Below the pieces are notes generated by a model that made no database searches, had not been told where the DNA came from, and saw nothing but the letters and a program-made list of their open reading frames with translations. The position numbers and the translations under genes are program-made. Shown here piece by piece: positions 1 through 8,803 of a stretch of DNA of 64,000 nt (positions are counted from its first letter, which is position 1; each line of letters opens with the position of its first letter). This DNA comes from Streptomyces sp. CG4 (GTDB lineage Bacteria; Actinomycetota; Actinomycetes; Streptomycetales; Streptomycetaceae): NCBI RefSeq assembly GCF_041080655.1, contig NZ_CP163525.1, positions 8,928,001-8,992,000 on the forward strand, read 5' to 3'.

Positions 1-639
1 CGGATGCCGTACGGCGACGACGATCCCGATCGGCAGGAAGGTCACCGCGGAGACACACGCGGCCGCCGCCGAACCCTGCGCGCCCGGGATGCGCCGCCCG
101 ACGGTCCGGTTGAGCAGGATGTACGACGCCCAGCAGCAGGCGGCCACCAGGCCCAGCCCCATCCCCAGGTAGTCGGTGGACGACTGAGGGCGCATCAGCA
201 CCACGACACCGGCCGCCGCCAGCACCGCGCACCCGGCGTCCAGCCGGCGCCGCGCGGCGGCCAGCGCGATGCTCAGCGGGCCCAGGAACTCCAGCGTCAC
301 CGCCAGCCCCAGGCCGATCCGCTCGATCGCGCTGTACAGGGTCAGGTTCATGGTGCCGAAGACCCCGGCGAGCAGCAGCACCGGCCACCACTGCCGCCAG
401 GTGAAGTCGCGCAGCCGCGGCCGGCCGACGGCCACGAGGACCAGCGCGGCGACGTACTGGCGCACCGCCACCACCCCGAGCGGGCCGAGCACCGGGAAGG
501 CCAGCGAGCCGATCGCCGCGCCGGTCTGGTTGGAGAGGCCGCTGCCGAACATGGTCGCCACACCGGCCGACCGCCCCGGGGCGGGATTCTGGACCATCGG
601 GGACACCATGACCGCCGGCTGTCGGAGAGCTCGTCGCAT
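1..639 (-). CDS. EamA/RhtA-type drug/metabolite exporter (partial, runs off left edge)
   Basis: Inner-membrane transporter of the DMT superfamily, likely exporting amino acids or small metabolites. About 213 residues are visible, with alternating hydrophobic helices (for example LLLAGVFGTMNLTLYSAIER and LGLGLVAACCWASYILLNRT) and the EamA-typical LEFLGPLSIAL stretch; the second half lies outside the window. The start is uncertain: in-frame ATGs at 639, 609 and 597 all lack a strong ribosome binding site. It is divergent from the LysR gene at 708, which may regulate it. Substrate cannot be read from the sequence. Confidence 0.85.
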   Translation of the reverse strand, partial: MRRALRQPAVMVSPMVQNPAPGRSAGVATMFGSGLSNQTGAAIGSLAFPVLGPLGVVAVRQYVAALVLVAVGRPRLRDFTWRQWWPVLLLAGVFGTMNLTLYSAIERIGLGLAVTLEFLGPLSIALAAARRRLDAGCAVLAAAGVVVLMRPQSSTDYLGMGLGLVAACCWASYILLNRTVGRRIPGAQGSAAAACVSAVTFLPIGIVVAVRHP

Positions 640-707
640 GACAGGAGCGTCCGCCTGCCGGCTGCTTGCGCAAAATGCATGCACGACTCGATCTATACGC
701 TGAACGC
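640..707. promoter_or_regulatory. Divergent EamA/LysR intergenic region with TGCATGCA palindrome
   Basis: The 68-bp gap between the divergent exporter and LysR genes holds an AT-richer patch with the perfect palindrome TGCATGCA (676-683). LysR proteins usually bind such dyads between divergent partners. The operator role is inferred. Confidence 0.4.
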
Positions 708-1565
708 ATGGATGAGGTCGAACTGCGGCAGCTGCGCTGTCTCGTCGCCATCGTCGACGAGGGCACCTTCACCGATGCGGCGATCGCCCTGGGGGTGTCC
801 CAGGCGGCGGTGTCCCGTACCCTGGCGGGGCTCGAACGAGCCCTGGGGGTACGGCTGTTGCGGCGCACCTCGCGCGAGGTGGCCCCGACCGCGACCGGAA
901 TGCGGGTGGTGGCGCAGGCCCGACGGGTGCTGGCGGACGTCGCCGCCCTGGTCCAGGAGGCCACCTCGGGGCACACCCGGCTGCGGATCGGCTACGCGTG
1001 GTCGGCGGTCGGCGGCCACACCGTCGCCTTCCAGCGTCGCTGGAGCTCCGCACACCCCGGGATCGATCTGCATCTCGTCCGCGTCAACACGGCGTCCGCC
1101 GGCCTCGGCGAAGGCGGCTGCGACCTCGCGGTGGTGCGTCGGCCGCTGGAGGACCGGCGGTTCGACTCGGCCATCGTGGGCCTGGAGCGGCGCCTGTGCG
1201 CGATGGCCGCCGACGATCCGCTGGCCCGGCGCCGCTCCGTACGGCTCGCCGACCTCACCGGCCGGACCCTGCTGGTCGACCGGCGCACCGGCACCACCAC
1301 CCCCGAACTGTGGCCGCCGGACACCCGCCCCACCGTCGAGGAGACACACGACGTCGACGACTGGCTCACCGTCATCGCCGCCGGACGCGGCATCGGCGTC
1401 ACCGCCGAGTCGACCGCGAACCAGTACCCGCGGCCCGGCATCGTCTACCGGCCGGTGCGCGACGCCGAACCCGTCGCCGTACGGCTCGCCTGGTGGCGCG
1501 ACGATCCCCACCCCGCCCTCCAGGCGGTCCTCGAACTGCTCACCGAGCTGTACCGCACGGGCTGA
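708..1565 (+). CDS. LysR family transcriptional regulator
   Basis: 285-residue LysR-type regulator. The N-terminal winged HTH spans about residues 1-60 (ELRQLRCLVAIVDEGTFTDA, then VSQAAVSRTLAGLERALG), followed by a substrate-binding domain with the usual two lobes. The ATG at 708 is preferred over the TTG at 666 because the HTH begins right after it and family members start with this short M-x-E-L-RQL leader. It is divergently transcribed from the EamA exporter, a common arrangement in which the regulator controls the exporter in response to its substrate. Effector unknown. Confidence 0.88.
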   Translation: MDEVELRQLRCLVAIVDEGTFTDAAIALGVSQAAVSRTLAGLERALGVRLLRRTSREVAPTATGMRVVAQARRVLADVAALVQEATSGHTRLRIGYAWSAVGGHTVAFQRRWSSAHPGIDLHLVRVNTASAGLGEGGCDLAVVRRPLEDRRFDSAIVGLERRLCAMAADDPLARRRSVRLADLTGRTLLVDRRTGTTTPELWPPDTRPTVEETHDVDDWLTVIAAGRGIGVTAESTANQYPRPGIVYRPVRDAEPVAVRLAWWRDDPHPALQAVLELLTELYRTG

Positions 1566-1590
1566 TGAGCCAGGGGCCCGATGGGTAGGA

Positions 1591-1926
1591 CAGGCGATCC
1601 TGTACGGCGAGATGGCAGCGGCTCAGCGGCCGGCGGAGCGGATCCGCAACCGTGGTTCGCGGGTACGGGTGGTGACCGTGGAGGAAGCGGTCGCGATCAC
1701 GGAGTGCCGAATGGTCCTGGAGGGACTGTGCGCGGCCAATGCCGCCGTCGCCGCCGGCGACTAGCTGCTGACCGAACTGACCGACCAACTCGTCGCGGTC
1801 TACCGCGGGACCGAGCCCGACGTCGTCCTCACCCACCCGGCGGAGGACTCGTACAACGGCGACCATCCGGCCGCCAACCGCATGGCACTGGAGGCCCGCA
1901 TCCTCGCCCGGGCCGTCGGCCAGCCC
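1591..1926 (+). pseudogene. Composite scar: GntR (FCD) fragment joined to PIG-L deacetylase fragment
   Basis: One reading frame interrupted by a TAG at 1762-1764 carries pieces of two different genes. The first half (VTVEEAVAITECRMVLEGLC) matches the start of the FCD domain of GntR regulators and continues after the stop as LLTELTDQLVAV. From about 1801 the same frame reads DVVLTHPAEDSYNGDHPAAN, the LmbE/PIG-L deacetylase signature region. Both fragments lack their N- and C-termini. It looks like a deletion that joined neighbouring genes, then decay. It abuts the 3' end of the XRE gene on the other strand. Confidence 0.7.
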
Positions 1927-1954
1927 GGCCGGGGCCGTGCCTGCTGGCTGTCGC

Positions 1955-2740
1955 TCACCGCTGCGCGTCCGGCTCCACGTCCAGGCCCGTGCAGGCCAGC
2001 TCCTCGTTCACCTCGGCGCAGGCCTCCACGCCCCGGGGCGAGAACACCGAGAGCATCGGGCTGCTGTCCTCGGCGGAGTCGTCCGCCGGATAGCTGGCCG
2101 TGAGCACATCCTGCCCGGCCCGCACCGACACCTCGTGCGGCTTGGCCGACCGCAGCCGTACCTCGGACCAGGCGGTCCCGCAGGCGGGCGAGTAGCGCAG
2201 CCGGACCGTGTAACCGGGGTCGGTGACCGTGCTCGTGGTCCGCGCGTCCTTGGCGCACACCGACGCGTCGGGCAACTCGCCCTGGCAGGACCGGCCGTGG
2301 CAGCGGGGCACCGCCGACACGGGCTGTTCGGCGGGTGCGTTGCCCGGCCGCGTGTACAGGGCGACGGCAGCGGTCACCGCCGTCGCCACGCCGAACAGCG
2401 CGAGCGCGGACATCGGCAGCCAGGGCGCCCGCCAGGACGCGAGCCGCCGCAGCCGGTGCGTCCGGCCGGGCTTCTCGGGCCCCGCCGTGGCCGGTGGGAC
2501 GTCGGCCGCCTCCCACAGCGCCAGTACGGCCTCGGGATCGGCGCCCGCGAGCCGGCACAGCGCCTCCACGGCGGCCCTCGGCGGCGGCGTGCCGCCGGAC
2601 AGATAGCGGTGCCACGCGGACTTGCTGTACGGAGTGCGCGCGGCCAGCGCCGCGAGGCTCAGCCCCGTACGGTCCTTCAACTCGCGCAGCCCCACCGCCA
2701 GTGGCTCGTCCGGTGTGGTCGACGCTTGAGGGTCCCGCAT
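1955..2740 (-). CDS. XRE-family HTH protein with membrane anchor and DUF2690 domain
   Basis: 261 residues. Cytoplasmic HTH at about residues 15-65 (LRELKDRTGLSLAALAARTP, SKSAWHRYLSGG), a single transmembrane segment at about 108-130, and an extracytoplasmic DUF2690 domain with paired cysteines (RCHGRSCQG, VCAKDA, YSPACGTAW). This HTH-TM-DUF2690 architecture is common in Streptomyces and suggests a one-component membrane sensor-regulator; its signal is unknown. ATG at 2740 is preceded by GAGGACGG. Monocistronic. Confidence 0.85.
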   Translation of the reverse strand: MRDPQASTTPDEPLAVGLRELKDRTGLSLAALAARTPYSKSAWHRYLSGGTPPPRAAVEALCRLAGADPEAVLALWEAADVPPATAGPEKPGRTHRLRRLASWRAPWLPMSALALFGVATAVTAAVALYTRPGNAPAEQPVSAVPRCHGRSCQGELPDASVCAKDARTTSTVTDPGYTVRLRYSPACGTAWSEVRLRSAKPHEVSVRAGQDVLTASYPADDSAEDSSPMLSVFSPRGVEACAEVNEELACTGLDVEPDAQR

Positions 2741-2862
2741 CGTCCGTCCTCGACTCGGTTTCCGCTATGGGCGGTTTAGCCCCTGTTGTCGGAATGGCTT
2801 CCCAGCGGCGCGGCGACTGCAACGCCCGGTGAGGTATGAGGAGGGTGAGGCGTGCGGGCGTA

Positions 2863-2900
2863 CCGAAGGCCCGTTCGGGGGTCGTCGAACGGGCCTTCGG
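2863..2900 (-). terminator. Strong hairpin terminator after the SH3 protein gene
   Basis: A perfect 15-bp inverted repeat (2863-2877 with 2886-2900) around an 8-nt loop lies 30 bp past the stop of the SH3-domain gene. There is no clear U tract, as is usual for streptomycete terminators. It may act in both directions. Confidence 0.8.
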
Positions 2901-2929
2901 TGACTAGGCGGTGCGGCGGTGTCGTGCCG

Positions 2930-3499
2930 TCAGCACCAGGGGAGGGTGCGGCTGGCGCGGACATAGTGGGCCGAGACGTATCCGGCGTGGTGCCGCAGTC
3001 GGTACCAGATGCGGTTCCCGTGCACCCAGGAGCCGCGGGTCTCGCAGACGAGACCCACCTGCCGGCCCGACTGCCGGTGGCCGATCACCCGGTAGCCGGT
3101 GCCCGGCCCCGAGCGGACGTTCAGCCAGGCGTGACGTGTGGTGACCCGGCCGGTGACGGGCAGGACGCGCCGGTGCGACACCGGCTGCGCCGAGAGGTGG
3201 TGGTGCAGACGGTACGGCGTCATGTGCGAGGCGATCCGGTAGGCCGTCGCCCGCTGGACGGAGCGGTACACCGCTCCCTGGCTCGTGTAGCGGTGGCCGC
3301 GGTGCACGCGGTGTGCGTGCTGCCTGCGGAGGTGGTGGCGGTAGTGGTGGACGCGGTGGTGGGTGTCGGACTGGGCGACGGCGCTGGGCGCCGGGTGCTG
3401 GGCGGTGGCGCTCGCCGCGGTGGCCCCGGTCGCCGTGGGCAGCAACGCCAGCACCATGGCCGTGGCCAGCAGACCGCCCTTCAGAGTCCGTGGGAACAT
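2930..3499 (-). CDS. Secreted SH3-domain protein
   Basis: 189 residues. Signal peptide MFPRTLKGGLLATAMVLALL with cleavage likely near ATAASA; a His/Arg-rich linker (HHRVHHYRHHLRRQHAHRVH); then a bacterial SH3b-like domain (TTRHAWLNVRSGPGTGYRVI ... NRIWYRL...GYVSAHYV). Such domains bind peptidoglycan or wall polymers, so the protein is probably exported and wall-associated. Start at 3499 is chosen because of the signal peptide and GGAGG seven bases upstream; in-frame sequence further upstream is not protein-like. The histidine-rich linker could bind metal, but that is speculation. Confidence 0.85.
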   Translation of the reverse strand: MFPRTLKGGLLATAMVLALLPTATGATAASATAQHPAPSAVAQSDTHHRVHHYRHHLRRQHAHRVHRGHRYTSQGAVYRSVQRATAYRIASHMTPYRLHHHLSAQPVSHRRVLPVTGRVTTRHAWLNVRSGPGTGYRVIGHRQSGRQVGLVCETRGSWVHGNRIWYRLRHHAGYVSAHYVRASRTLPWC

Positions 3500-3616
3500 G
3501 GAAACCTCCGGCTGTCGTTCTCGTGACCACGAGCAGTGATCACGACAGCAAGCGTTTCCGTGACGGGCCGTCAGGATGCCGTCCCGTCGTCCCCGGGGAC
3601 GGCCGGGACGTCCCGT

Positions 3617-3647
3617 GGGACGGGCGCCCCCCACCGGGGCCCGTCCC
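3617..3647 (-). terminator. Hairpin downstream of the ABM gene
   Basis: GGGACGGGC (3617-3625) pairs perfectly with GCCCGTCCC (3639-3647). It lies in a 200-bp gap rich in GTCCCG motifs between the ABM gene stop and the SH3 gene start. Confidence 0.55.
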
Positions 3648-3707
3648 GTCCGCGGCACAGCGGTGTCCCGCCGTCCCGCCCGTCCCGGCGGGCGTCCGGG
3701 TGACGCG

Positions 3708-3995
3708 TCAGACCGTCTCGGCGAAGGTGATGGACCGCTCTTTGAGCAGGGGGAACACCGTTCCCCGGATCAGTTCCGCGAAATGGTCCGTCTCCTTGTG
3801 CGCCTCGAACCCGCTCCGGTCGGTGTAGCGCTCGTACAGCACGAACGCCCCCGGCCGGTCGACGACCTCGTGCGCCTCGTAGGCGAGGTTCGCCGGTTCC
3901 GACGGGACCAGTTCGCGCATCTTCCGCAGCGCGTCGCGCACGGTGTCCGCGTCGGCGGGGGCGCACTGGTACTGGGCGACGACGGCGAAGGCCAT
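3708..3995 (-). CDS. Antibiotic biosynthesis monooxygenase (ABM) domain protein
   Basis: 95-residue ferredoxin-like ABM protein (dimeric alpha+beta barrel; YgiN/quinol monooxygenase relatives). Typical features are AVVAQYQCAPADADTVRDAL at the N-terminus and FVLYERYTDRSGFEAHKETD in the middle. Family members oxidise small aromatic or quinol substrates without cofactor; the substrate here is unknown. Start at 3995 is supported by GGAGG six bases upstream and by the single-domain length typical of the family. Single gene. Confidence 0.85.
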   Translation of the reverse strand: MAFAVVAQYQCAPADADTVRDALRKMRELVPSEPANLAYEAHEVVDRPGAFVLYERYTDRSGFEAHKETDHFAELIRGTVFPLLKERSITFAETV

Positions 3996-4304
3996 GGGTT
4001 CCTCCGGTGTCAGGAACGGCAGTGGACTCGCTGATTCCAGCACGCTCATGGCGGGCGGCGGCCTGTGCGACACGCAGGGGGATGTCCGCCGCCGGTCGAC
4101 GGCCGACAGGGGGCGGGGGCGGGCGCCTTCGAGTCCTCGGAGGTCGCCGGACTGCGCGACGGTCCGACGGTCGGAGTTCTGCGGCAAGGGCACCGTCGCG
4201 TCTACCGTCCAGTAATATCCGGCGCGGCACCGGCCCCCGTACGACGCGGGGAGCCGCCCGGAACGAGGCGGGCCCGGCAGGCGCCCGTACAAGGAGGGAC
4301 GGTC
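3996..4304. other. Intergenic region between divergent ABM and peroxiredoxin genes
   Basis: No convincing gene. It holds the promoters of the two divergent genes. The only AT-rich stretch is near 4208-4217 (CCAGTAATATCC), about 90 bp before the peroxiredoxin start, a possible -10 region. Confidence 0.4.
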
Positions 4305-4772
4305 ATGACGGAACGCATCGAGGTCGGGGACAAGGCAGAGGACTTCGCCCTGCCCGACGAGACCGGCGTCACCCGCCGGCTCGACGAGCTGCTGGCCGAC
4401 GGGCCGGTGGTCCTCTTCTTCTACCCCGCCGCACTCTCCCCGGGCTGCACCGCCGAGGCCTGCCACTTCCGCGACCTCGCCGCAGAGTTCGCCGCCGTCG
4501 GCGCCCAGCCCGTCGGCATCAGCGGCGACGGCGTCGACAAACAGCAGGAGTTCGCCGGCCGGCACGGCCTCGGCATGCCGCTGCTCTCCGACGCCGACGG
4601 CACGGTCCGCGAGCGGTTCGGCGTCAAGCGCGGTTTCTCCCTCGTCCCCACCAAACGCGTCACGTTCGTGATCGCCCAGGACCGCACCGTGCTGGAGATC
4701 GTCCGCAGCGAGCTGCGCATGAACACCCACGCCGACCGGGCTCTCGCCGCCCTGCGCGCGCACCAGGGCTGA
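4305..4772 (+). CDS. Peroxiredoxin, BCP/PrxQ type
   Basis: 155-residue thioredoxin-fold peroxidase that reduces H2O2 and organic peroxides using thioredoxin. Peroxidatic Cys48 and resolving Cys53 lie in SPGCTAEACHFRD, the C-x4-C arrangement of PrxQ/BCP proteins. LALPDETGV, FFYPAAL and LVPTKRVTFVI fit the fold. Start ATG at 4305 has an AAGGAGG site. Cytosolic. No oxidative-stress regulator is adjacent; upstream is a divergent ABM gene. Confidence 0.92.
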   Translation: MTERIEVGDKAEDFALPDETGVTRRLDELLADGPVVLFFYPAALSPGCTAEACHFRDLAAEFAAVGAQPVGISGDGVDKQQEFAGRHGLGMPLLSDADGTVRERFGVKRGFSLVPTKRVTFVIAQDRTVLEIVRSELRMNTHADRALAALRAHQG

Positions 4773-4851
4773 ACGGCTCCCGACCCGCACCGCACGCTGC
4801 GTCATGCTCCCGCGCTTGATGTGCCGCCGCAATCGGAACATCCTTGGGCAT

Positions 4852-7179
4852 ATGAAGCATGGCGCCGCCGTGGCGGTCATCGACGCCCGGGGCACGGTGA
4901 CCGGGTGGAGCGAGGGTGCGTGGCGGCTCACGGGCCGCTCGGCCGCGGACGTCGTGGGCCGACCCGCGGCCGAACTGCTCGCCGAGGACATCCCGGACGA
5001 CACGCTTGCCGCGCGCACCGGCACCGTCGCGCTGCGTCACCGTGACGGCCACCGTGTCGACCTGGCCGTCACCGCCTGCCCGGTCACCGGAGCCGACGGA
5101 CAGTCCACCGGCTTCGCCGTAACGGCCGACCCGCCGGGCTCCCTGGCGGCCGAGACCTTCGAGCAGGCCTCCATGTCCATGTCGGTCTTCGACCTCCAGC
5201 AGCGCTATCTGCGCGTCAACGACACCGCCTGCAAGGTGTTGGGCGTCCCCGAGTCCGCGCTGACCGGCCGTTTCTTCCCGGAGACCGTGGAGGAGACCCC
5301 ATACAACCAGGGCTTCCTGCGCCACCTCCGGGAGGTCGCCGAGACCGGCCGGCCCGTCCGCTACGAGAGCTTCGCCGGCGCCCCCGCGCTGAACCGGGAG
5401 CACCTCTGGAGCATCGAGATGTGGCCGCTGCGCGCCGCCTCCGGCGAGCTGACCGGGGTCGGCATGGCCGCCTTCGACAACACCGAGCAGTACTGGGCCC
5501 GGCGCCGTCTCGCCCTCCTCAACGAGGCGACGACCGCCGTCGGCACCACCCTGGACGTGGTGCGCACCGCCGAGGAACTGGTCGACATCCTCGTCCCGCG
5601 CTACGCCGACTTCGCCAGTGTCGACCTGCTCGACTGGGTGCTGGGCGCGGACGAGCCGCCGATGATGCCGGCCGGCGGTGTCGTACTGCACCGCATCGCC
5701 CACGGCTCGACCCGCGAGGGCGACCCCGGCGCGGCCGTCCGCATCGGCGAGATCGACGACTATCCGCCGGACTCGCCGCCCGCCCGCGCCCTGCGCGAGG
5801 GGCGCGCGGTGCTCAGCCAGGCCGGTGAGCCGGAGTTCGTCGAATGGCTGGAGGAGCGCAACGCCCGCTCGCCGGAGGGCCGCCCCTATCGGCAGGGCAT
5901 CCATTCCCTGATCGCGGTGCCCCTGCGGGCCCGCGGCACCACGCTGGGCGTCGCGGTCTGTGTCCGCATGGCCCACCCCGACAGCTACGGCCCCGACGAC
6001 GCCGTCTTCGCCGAGGAGCTCGGCAGCCGCGCCGCCGTCTCCATCGACAACGCCCGCCGCTTCGCCCGCGAGCGCACCACCGCCCTCGCCCTCCAGCACA
6101 GCCTGCTGCCCAGAGGTCTGCCCGGGCAGGCCGCGGTCGAGGTGGCCCACCGCTATCTGCCGTGCGGATCGCTGGCCGGCATCGGCGGCGACTGGTTCGA
6201 CGTCATCCCGCTCTCCGGCGGCCGGGTCGGCCTCGTCGTGGGCGACGTCGTCGGCCATGGCATCCAGTCCTCGGCCACCATGGGCCGGCTGCGCACGGCC
6301 GTACGCACCCTCGCCGACGTCGACCTGCCGCCCGACGAACTCCTCACGCACCTGGACGACCTGGTCACCCACCTGGCCGCCGACGACAGCGGCGAGGAGG
6401 TCGCCGAACTCGGCGCCACCTGCCTGTACGCCGTGTACGACCCCGTCTCCCGGCACCTCAGCCTGGCCGCCGCCGGCCACCCGGCCCCGGCCGTCGTCCT
6501 GCCGGGCGGCACCGCCGAGTCCGTCGACATGAGCGCCGGACCACCGCTCGGCGTCGGCGGGCTGCCGTTCGAGGCGACGGAACTGGAACTGCCCGCGGGC
6601 TCCGTCGTCGCGCTCTACACCGACGGCCTGATCGAGGACCGCGACCGGGAACTCGACGGCGCCGCCGACGAGCTGCGCAGAGCCCTCAGCGCGCCCGCCT
6701 CCTCGCTCGAGGCCCTGTGCGACAACGTCCTGAAGGCCGTCCTGCCCGACCAGCACAGCGACGACGTCGCCCTGCTGCTCGCGCGCACCCGCGCCCTCGG
6801 CGCCGACCGGGTCGCCACCTGGGACGTCCCGCCCGACCCTGCCGAGGTGGCCGCCTTCCGGCAGGCGGTCGGCGAGCAACTGGCCACCTGGGGGCTGGAG
6901 GAGGCCGCCTTCATCACCGAGCTCGTCGTCAGCGAACTCGTCACCAACGCCATCCGCTACGGCGAACCGCCCATCCAGCTCCGGCTGATCCGCGACCGCG
7001 CGCTCATCTGCGAGGTCTCCGACGCCAGTTCCACCTCACCGCATCTGCGCCGGGCGCACGCCTACGACGAGGGCGGCCGCGGCCTGCTGCTGGTCGCCCA
7101 GCTCACCCAGCGATGGGGCAGTCGGCAGACCGGCCGGGGCAAGACGATCTGGGCCGAGCAGGCGCTGCCCGACATCTGA
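4852..7179 (+). CDS. PAS-PAS-GAF SpoIIE phosphatase with C-terminal HATPase (anti-sigma type) domain
   Basis: 775 residues. In order: PAS (about 1-100, GAAVAVIDARGTVTGWSEGA), second PAS (about 105-205), GAF (about 225-390), PP2C/SpoIIE phosphatase (about 410-615, GGDWFDVIPL, VGDVVGHGIQ, YTDGLIEDRD) and an RsbW-like ATPase (about 640-770, N-box ELVTNAIRYG, G-box EGGRGLLLVAQL). This fusion of RsbU-like phosphatase and serine-kinase-like ATPase is common in Streptomyces and likely tunes an anti-sigma/anti-anti-sigma circuit. No STAS partner is nearby. Start at 4852 is uncertain: no clear RBS, and in-frame ATGs occur at 4804 and 4819. Confidence 0.9.
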   Translation: MKHGAAVAVIDARGTVTGWSEGAWRLTGRSAADVVGRPAAELLAEDIPDDTLAARTGTVALRHRDGHRVDLAVTACPVTGADGQSTGFAVTADPPGSLAAETFEQASMSMSVFDLQQRYLRVNDTACKVLGVPESALTGRFFPETVEETPYNQGFLRHLREVAETGRPVRYESFAGAPALNREHLWSIEMWPLRAASGELTGVGMAAFDNTEQYWARRRLALLNEATTAVGTTLDVVRTAEELVDILVPRYADFASVDLLDWVLGADEPPMMPAGGVVLHRIAHGSTREGDPGAAVRIGEIDDYPPDSPPARALREGRAVLSQAGEPEFVEWLEERNARSPEGRPYRQGIHSLIAVPLRARGTTLGVAVCVRMAHPDSYGPDDAVFAEELGSRAAVSIDNARRFARERTTALALQHSLLPRGLPGQAAVEVAHRYLPCGSLAGIGGDWFDVIPLSGGRVGLVVGDVVGHGIQSSATMGRLRTAVRTLADVDLPPDELLTHLDDLVTHLAADDSGEEVAELGATCLYAVYDPVSRHLSLAAAGHPAPAVVLPGGTAESVDMSAGPPLGVGGLPFEATELELPAGSVVALYTDGLIEDRDRELDGAADELRRALSAPASSLEALCDNVLKAVLPDQHSDDVALLLARTRALGADRVATWDVPPDPAEVAAFRQAVGEQLATWGLEEAAFITELVVSELVTNAIRYGEPPIQLRLIRDRALICEVSDASSTSPHLRRAHAYDEGGRGLLLVAQLTQRWGSRQTGRGKTIWAEQALPDI

Positions 7180-7186
7180 TCGACCT

Positions 7187-7213
7187 CATCGGCCCCATCG
7201 GCCCCATCGGCCC
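7187..7213. repeat. Three tandem copies of CATCGGCCC
   Basis: Nine-base unit repeated three times without change just after the phosphatase stop, in the gap between convergent genes. Confidence 0.85.
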
Positions 7214-7273
7214 CATCGACCTGATCAACCTGAGCACTGGAACGGGCAGTCGGACCGGTCCCGGCGCCGCCGC

Positions 7274-7882
7274 TCACCCCCCGTCGGCGGCCGCGACCTG
7301 TGCGAGGGTGCGGCCGGTGCGCACGGAGCGGGCTCGCCGGGGGTCGGGGGTGCCGTGACCGTTCGCGTGCGCCGGGCCCTTGCGTATCAGCAGCCAGGCC
7401 TCCTCCTCGTCCGCACCGCTGCGGAACCGGGTCAGCGCGTACTCCCCGTGCAACTTCGTCCCGTGCAACCGGAACGTGGCGTGTCCACGCTCCAGGGACT
7501 CCGCGAACTCCACCGGACGGCCCGCGCGGTCGTGGCTGAGCGGCTCATAGGTGCCGCGGTCCCACACGATCACCGTGCCGCCGCCGTACTCGCCCTTCGG
7601 GACCACGCCCTCGAAGTCCTCGTACTCCAGCGGATGGTCCTCGGTCGGCACGGCCAGCCGCTTGTCCCCGGGGTCGGGGGACGGGCCCTTCGGGACCGAC
7701 CAGGACTTCAGGACGTCGTCCACCTGGAGCCGGAAGTCGAAGTGCATCCGCCGCGCGTCGTGGATCTGCACCACGAACCGGGGCGCGTCGCCCCCGGCCC
7801 CGGGCTCCCGTCCGGACGGTTCACGGGTCCGCTCGAAGTCACGCCTGCCGCGGTACGTCCGCAGCCGGTCCTGCGCTGCCAC
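7274..7882 (-). CDS. Stand-alone LigD-type 3'-phosphoesterase domain protein
   Basis: 202-residue protein matching the PE module of the NHEJ ligase LigD: FVVQIHDARRMHFDFRLQVD (metal-binding His/Asp/Arg cluster) and KGPSPDPGDKRLAVPTEDHP, then YGGGTVIVWDRGTY. The PE domain trims 3'-phosphate and ribonucleotide ends during end repair. Here it is alone: no Ku, ligase or primase domain is fused or adjacent. GTG start at 7882. Stand-alone PE proteins occur in Streptomyces and archaea, so this is not necessarily a truncation. Confidence 0.9.
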   Translation of the reverse strand: MAAQDRLRTYRGRRDFERTREPSGREPGAGGDAPRFVVQIHDARRMHFDFRLQVDDVLKSWSVPKGPSPDPGDKRLAVPTEDHPLEYEDFEGVVPKGEYGGGTVIVWDRGTYEPLSHDRAGRPVEFAESLERGHATFRLHGTKLHGEYALTRFRSGADEEEAWLLIRKGPAHANGHGTPDPRRARSVRTGRTLAQVAAADGG

Positions 7883-7939
7883 GTGCGGCTCCTTCCGTGC
7901 GTCCGCCCCACGGGCCCCGAGTACCCCGGGCCGGGCCGG

Positions 7940-8803
7940 TCAGCCCGCGATGCCGTCCAGCTCGGTGACCGCCTCGTCCGGCAGCACCAGGCTCGCCGCG
8001 GCGATGTTCTCCCGCAAGTGCTCCGGCGAGGACGTACCGGGGATGAGCGCGATGTTCGGCGACCGGCGCAGCAGCCAGGCCAGCGCCACCTGCTGCGGTG
8101 ACGCCTCCAGCCGGGCGGCGACCTTCGCCAGCGTCTCGGACTGCAGCGGGGTGAAGCCGCCCAGCGGGAAGTACGGCACGAAGGCGATGTTCTCGGCGGC
8201 CGTGCGCGCCACGAGGGCGTCGTCCTGCCGGTTGGCCAGGTTGTACAGGTTCTGCACGCACACCACGGGCGCGATCGCCCGCGCCTCGTCCAGTTGCGCG
8301 GCGGTCACCGTGCTCAGCCCCAGGTGCCGGATCAGCCCCCGCTCGCGCAGCTCGGCCAGCGCGCCGAACTGCTCGGCCAGGGAGTCGTCGTTCGGGGCGT
8401 CCACCTCGCCCAGCCGCAGATTGACGACGTCCAGGGCCTCCACGGCGAGGCTCCGCAGGTTGTCGTACACCTGCGCCTTCAGGTCCTCGGGATGCCGCGA
8501 CAGGATCCAGCTGCCGTCGGCTCCCCGGCGGGCGCCGACCTTGGTGACGATGTGCAGTTCCTCGGGGTAGGGGTGCAGGGCCTCCCGGATGATCTCGTTG
8601 ACGACCACGGGACCGTAGAAGTCGGCGGTGTCGATGTGCGTGATGCCCGCCTCCACCACCGCGCGGAGCACCGCGACGGCCCGGTCACGGTCCTTCGGCG
8701 CGCCGAACACATGGGGCCCGGCCAGCTGCATGGCGCCGTAGCCGACGCGGGTCAGGGTCAGGCCGTCGGCCGGGGTGATCGTGCCGCCGAGCTGTGCAGT
8801 CAT
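7940..8803 (-). CDS. Aldo/keto reductase
   Basis: 287 residues, (beta/alpha)8 NADPH-dependent oxidoreductase. The catalytic tetrad is recognisable: Asp and Tyr in HIDTADFYGP, Lys in IVTKVGARRG, and the region LGLGEV-like in the His position (NLRLGEVD) reads Arg/Leu-Gly rather than the canonical His, as in some AKR subfamilies. The C-terminal NADP site is IPGTSSPEHLRENIAA. Start 8803 has GAGAGG eight bases upstream. Divergent from the MmyB-like regulator at 8984, which probably controls it. Confidence 0.88.
   Translation of the reverse strand: MTAQLGGTITPADGLTLTRVGYGAMQLAGPHVFGAPKDRDRAVAVLRAVVEAGITHIDTADFYGPVVVNEIIREALHPYPEELHIVTKVGARRGADGSWILSRHPEDLKAQVYDNLRSLAVEALDVVNLRLGEVDAPNDDSLAEQFGALAELRERGLIRHLGLSTVTAAQLDEARAIAPVVCVQNLYNLANRQDDALVARTAAENIAFVPYFPLGGFTPLQSETLAKVAARLEASPQQVALAWLLRRSPNIALIPGTSSPEHLRENIAAASLVLPDEAVTELDGIAG

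Noticed and set aside
2776..2964. 62-codon ORF between the XRE and SH3 genes
   Set aside because: Overlaps the 15-bp terminator stem and has no RBS.
4660..6879. 739-codon minus-strand ORF
   Set aside because: Mirror of the PAS-GAF-SpoIIE gene; codon-position GC fits the plus strand.
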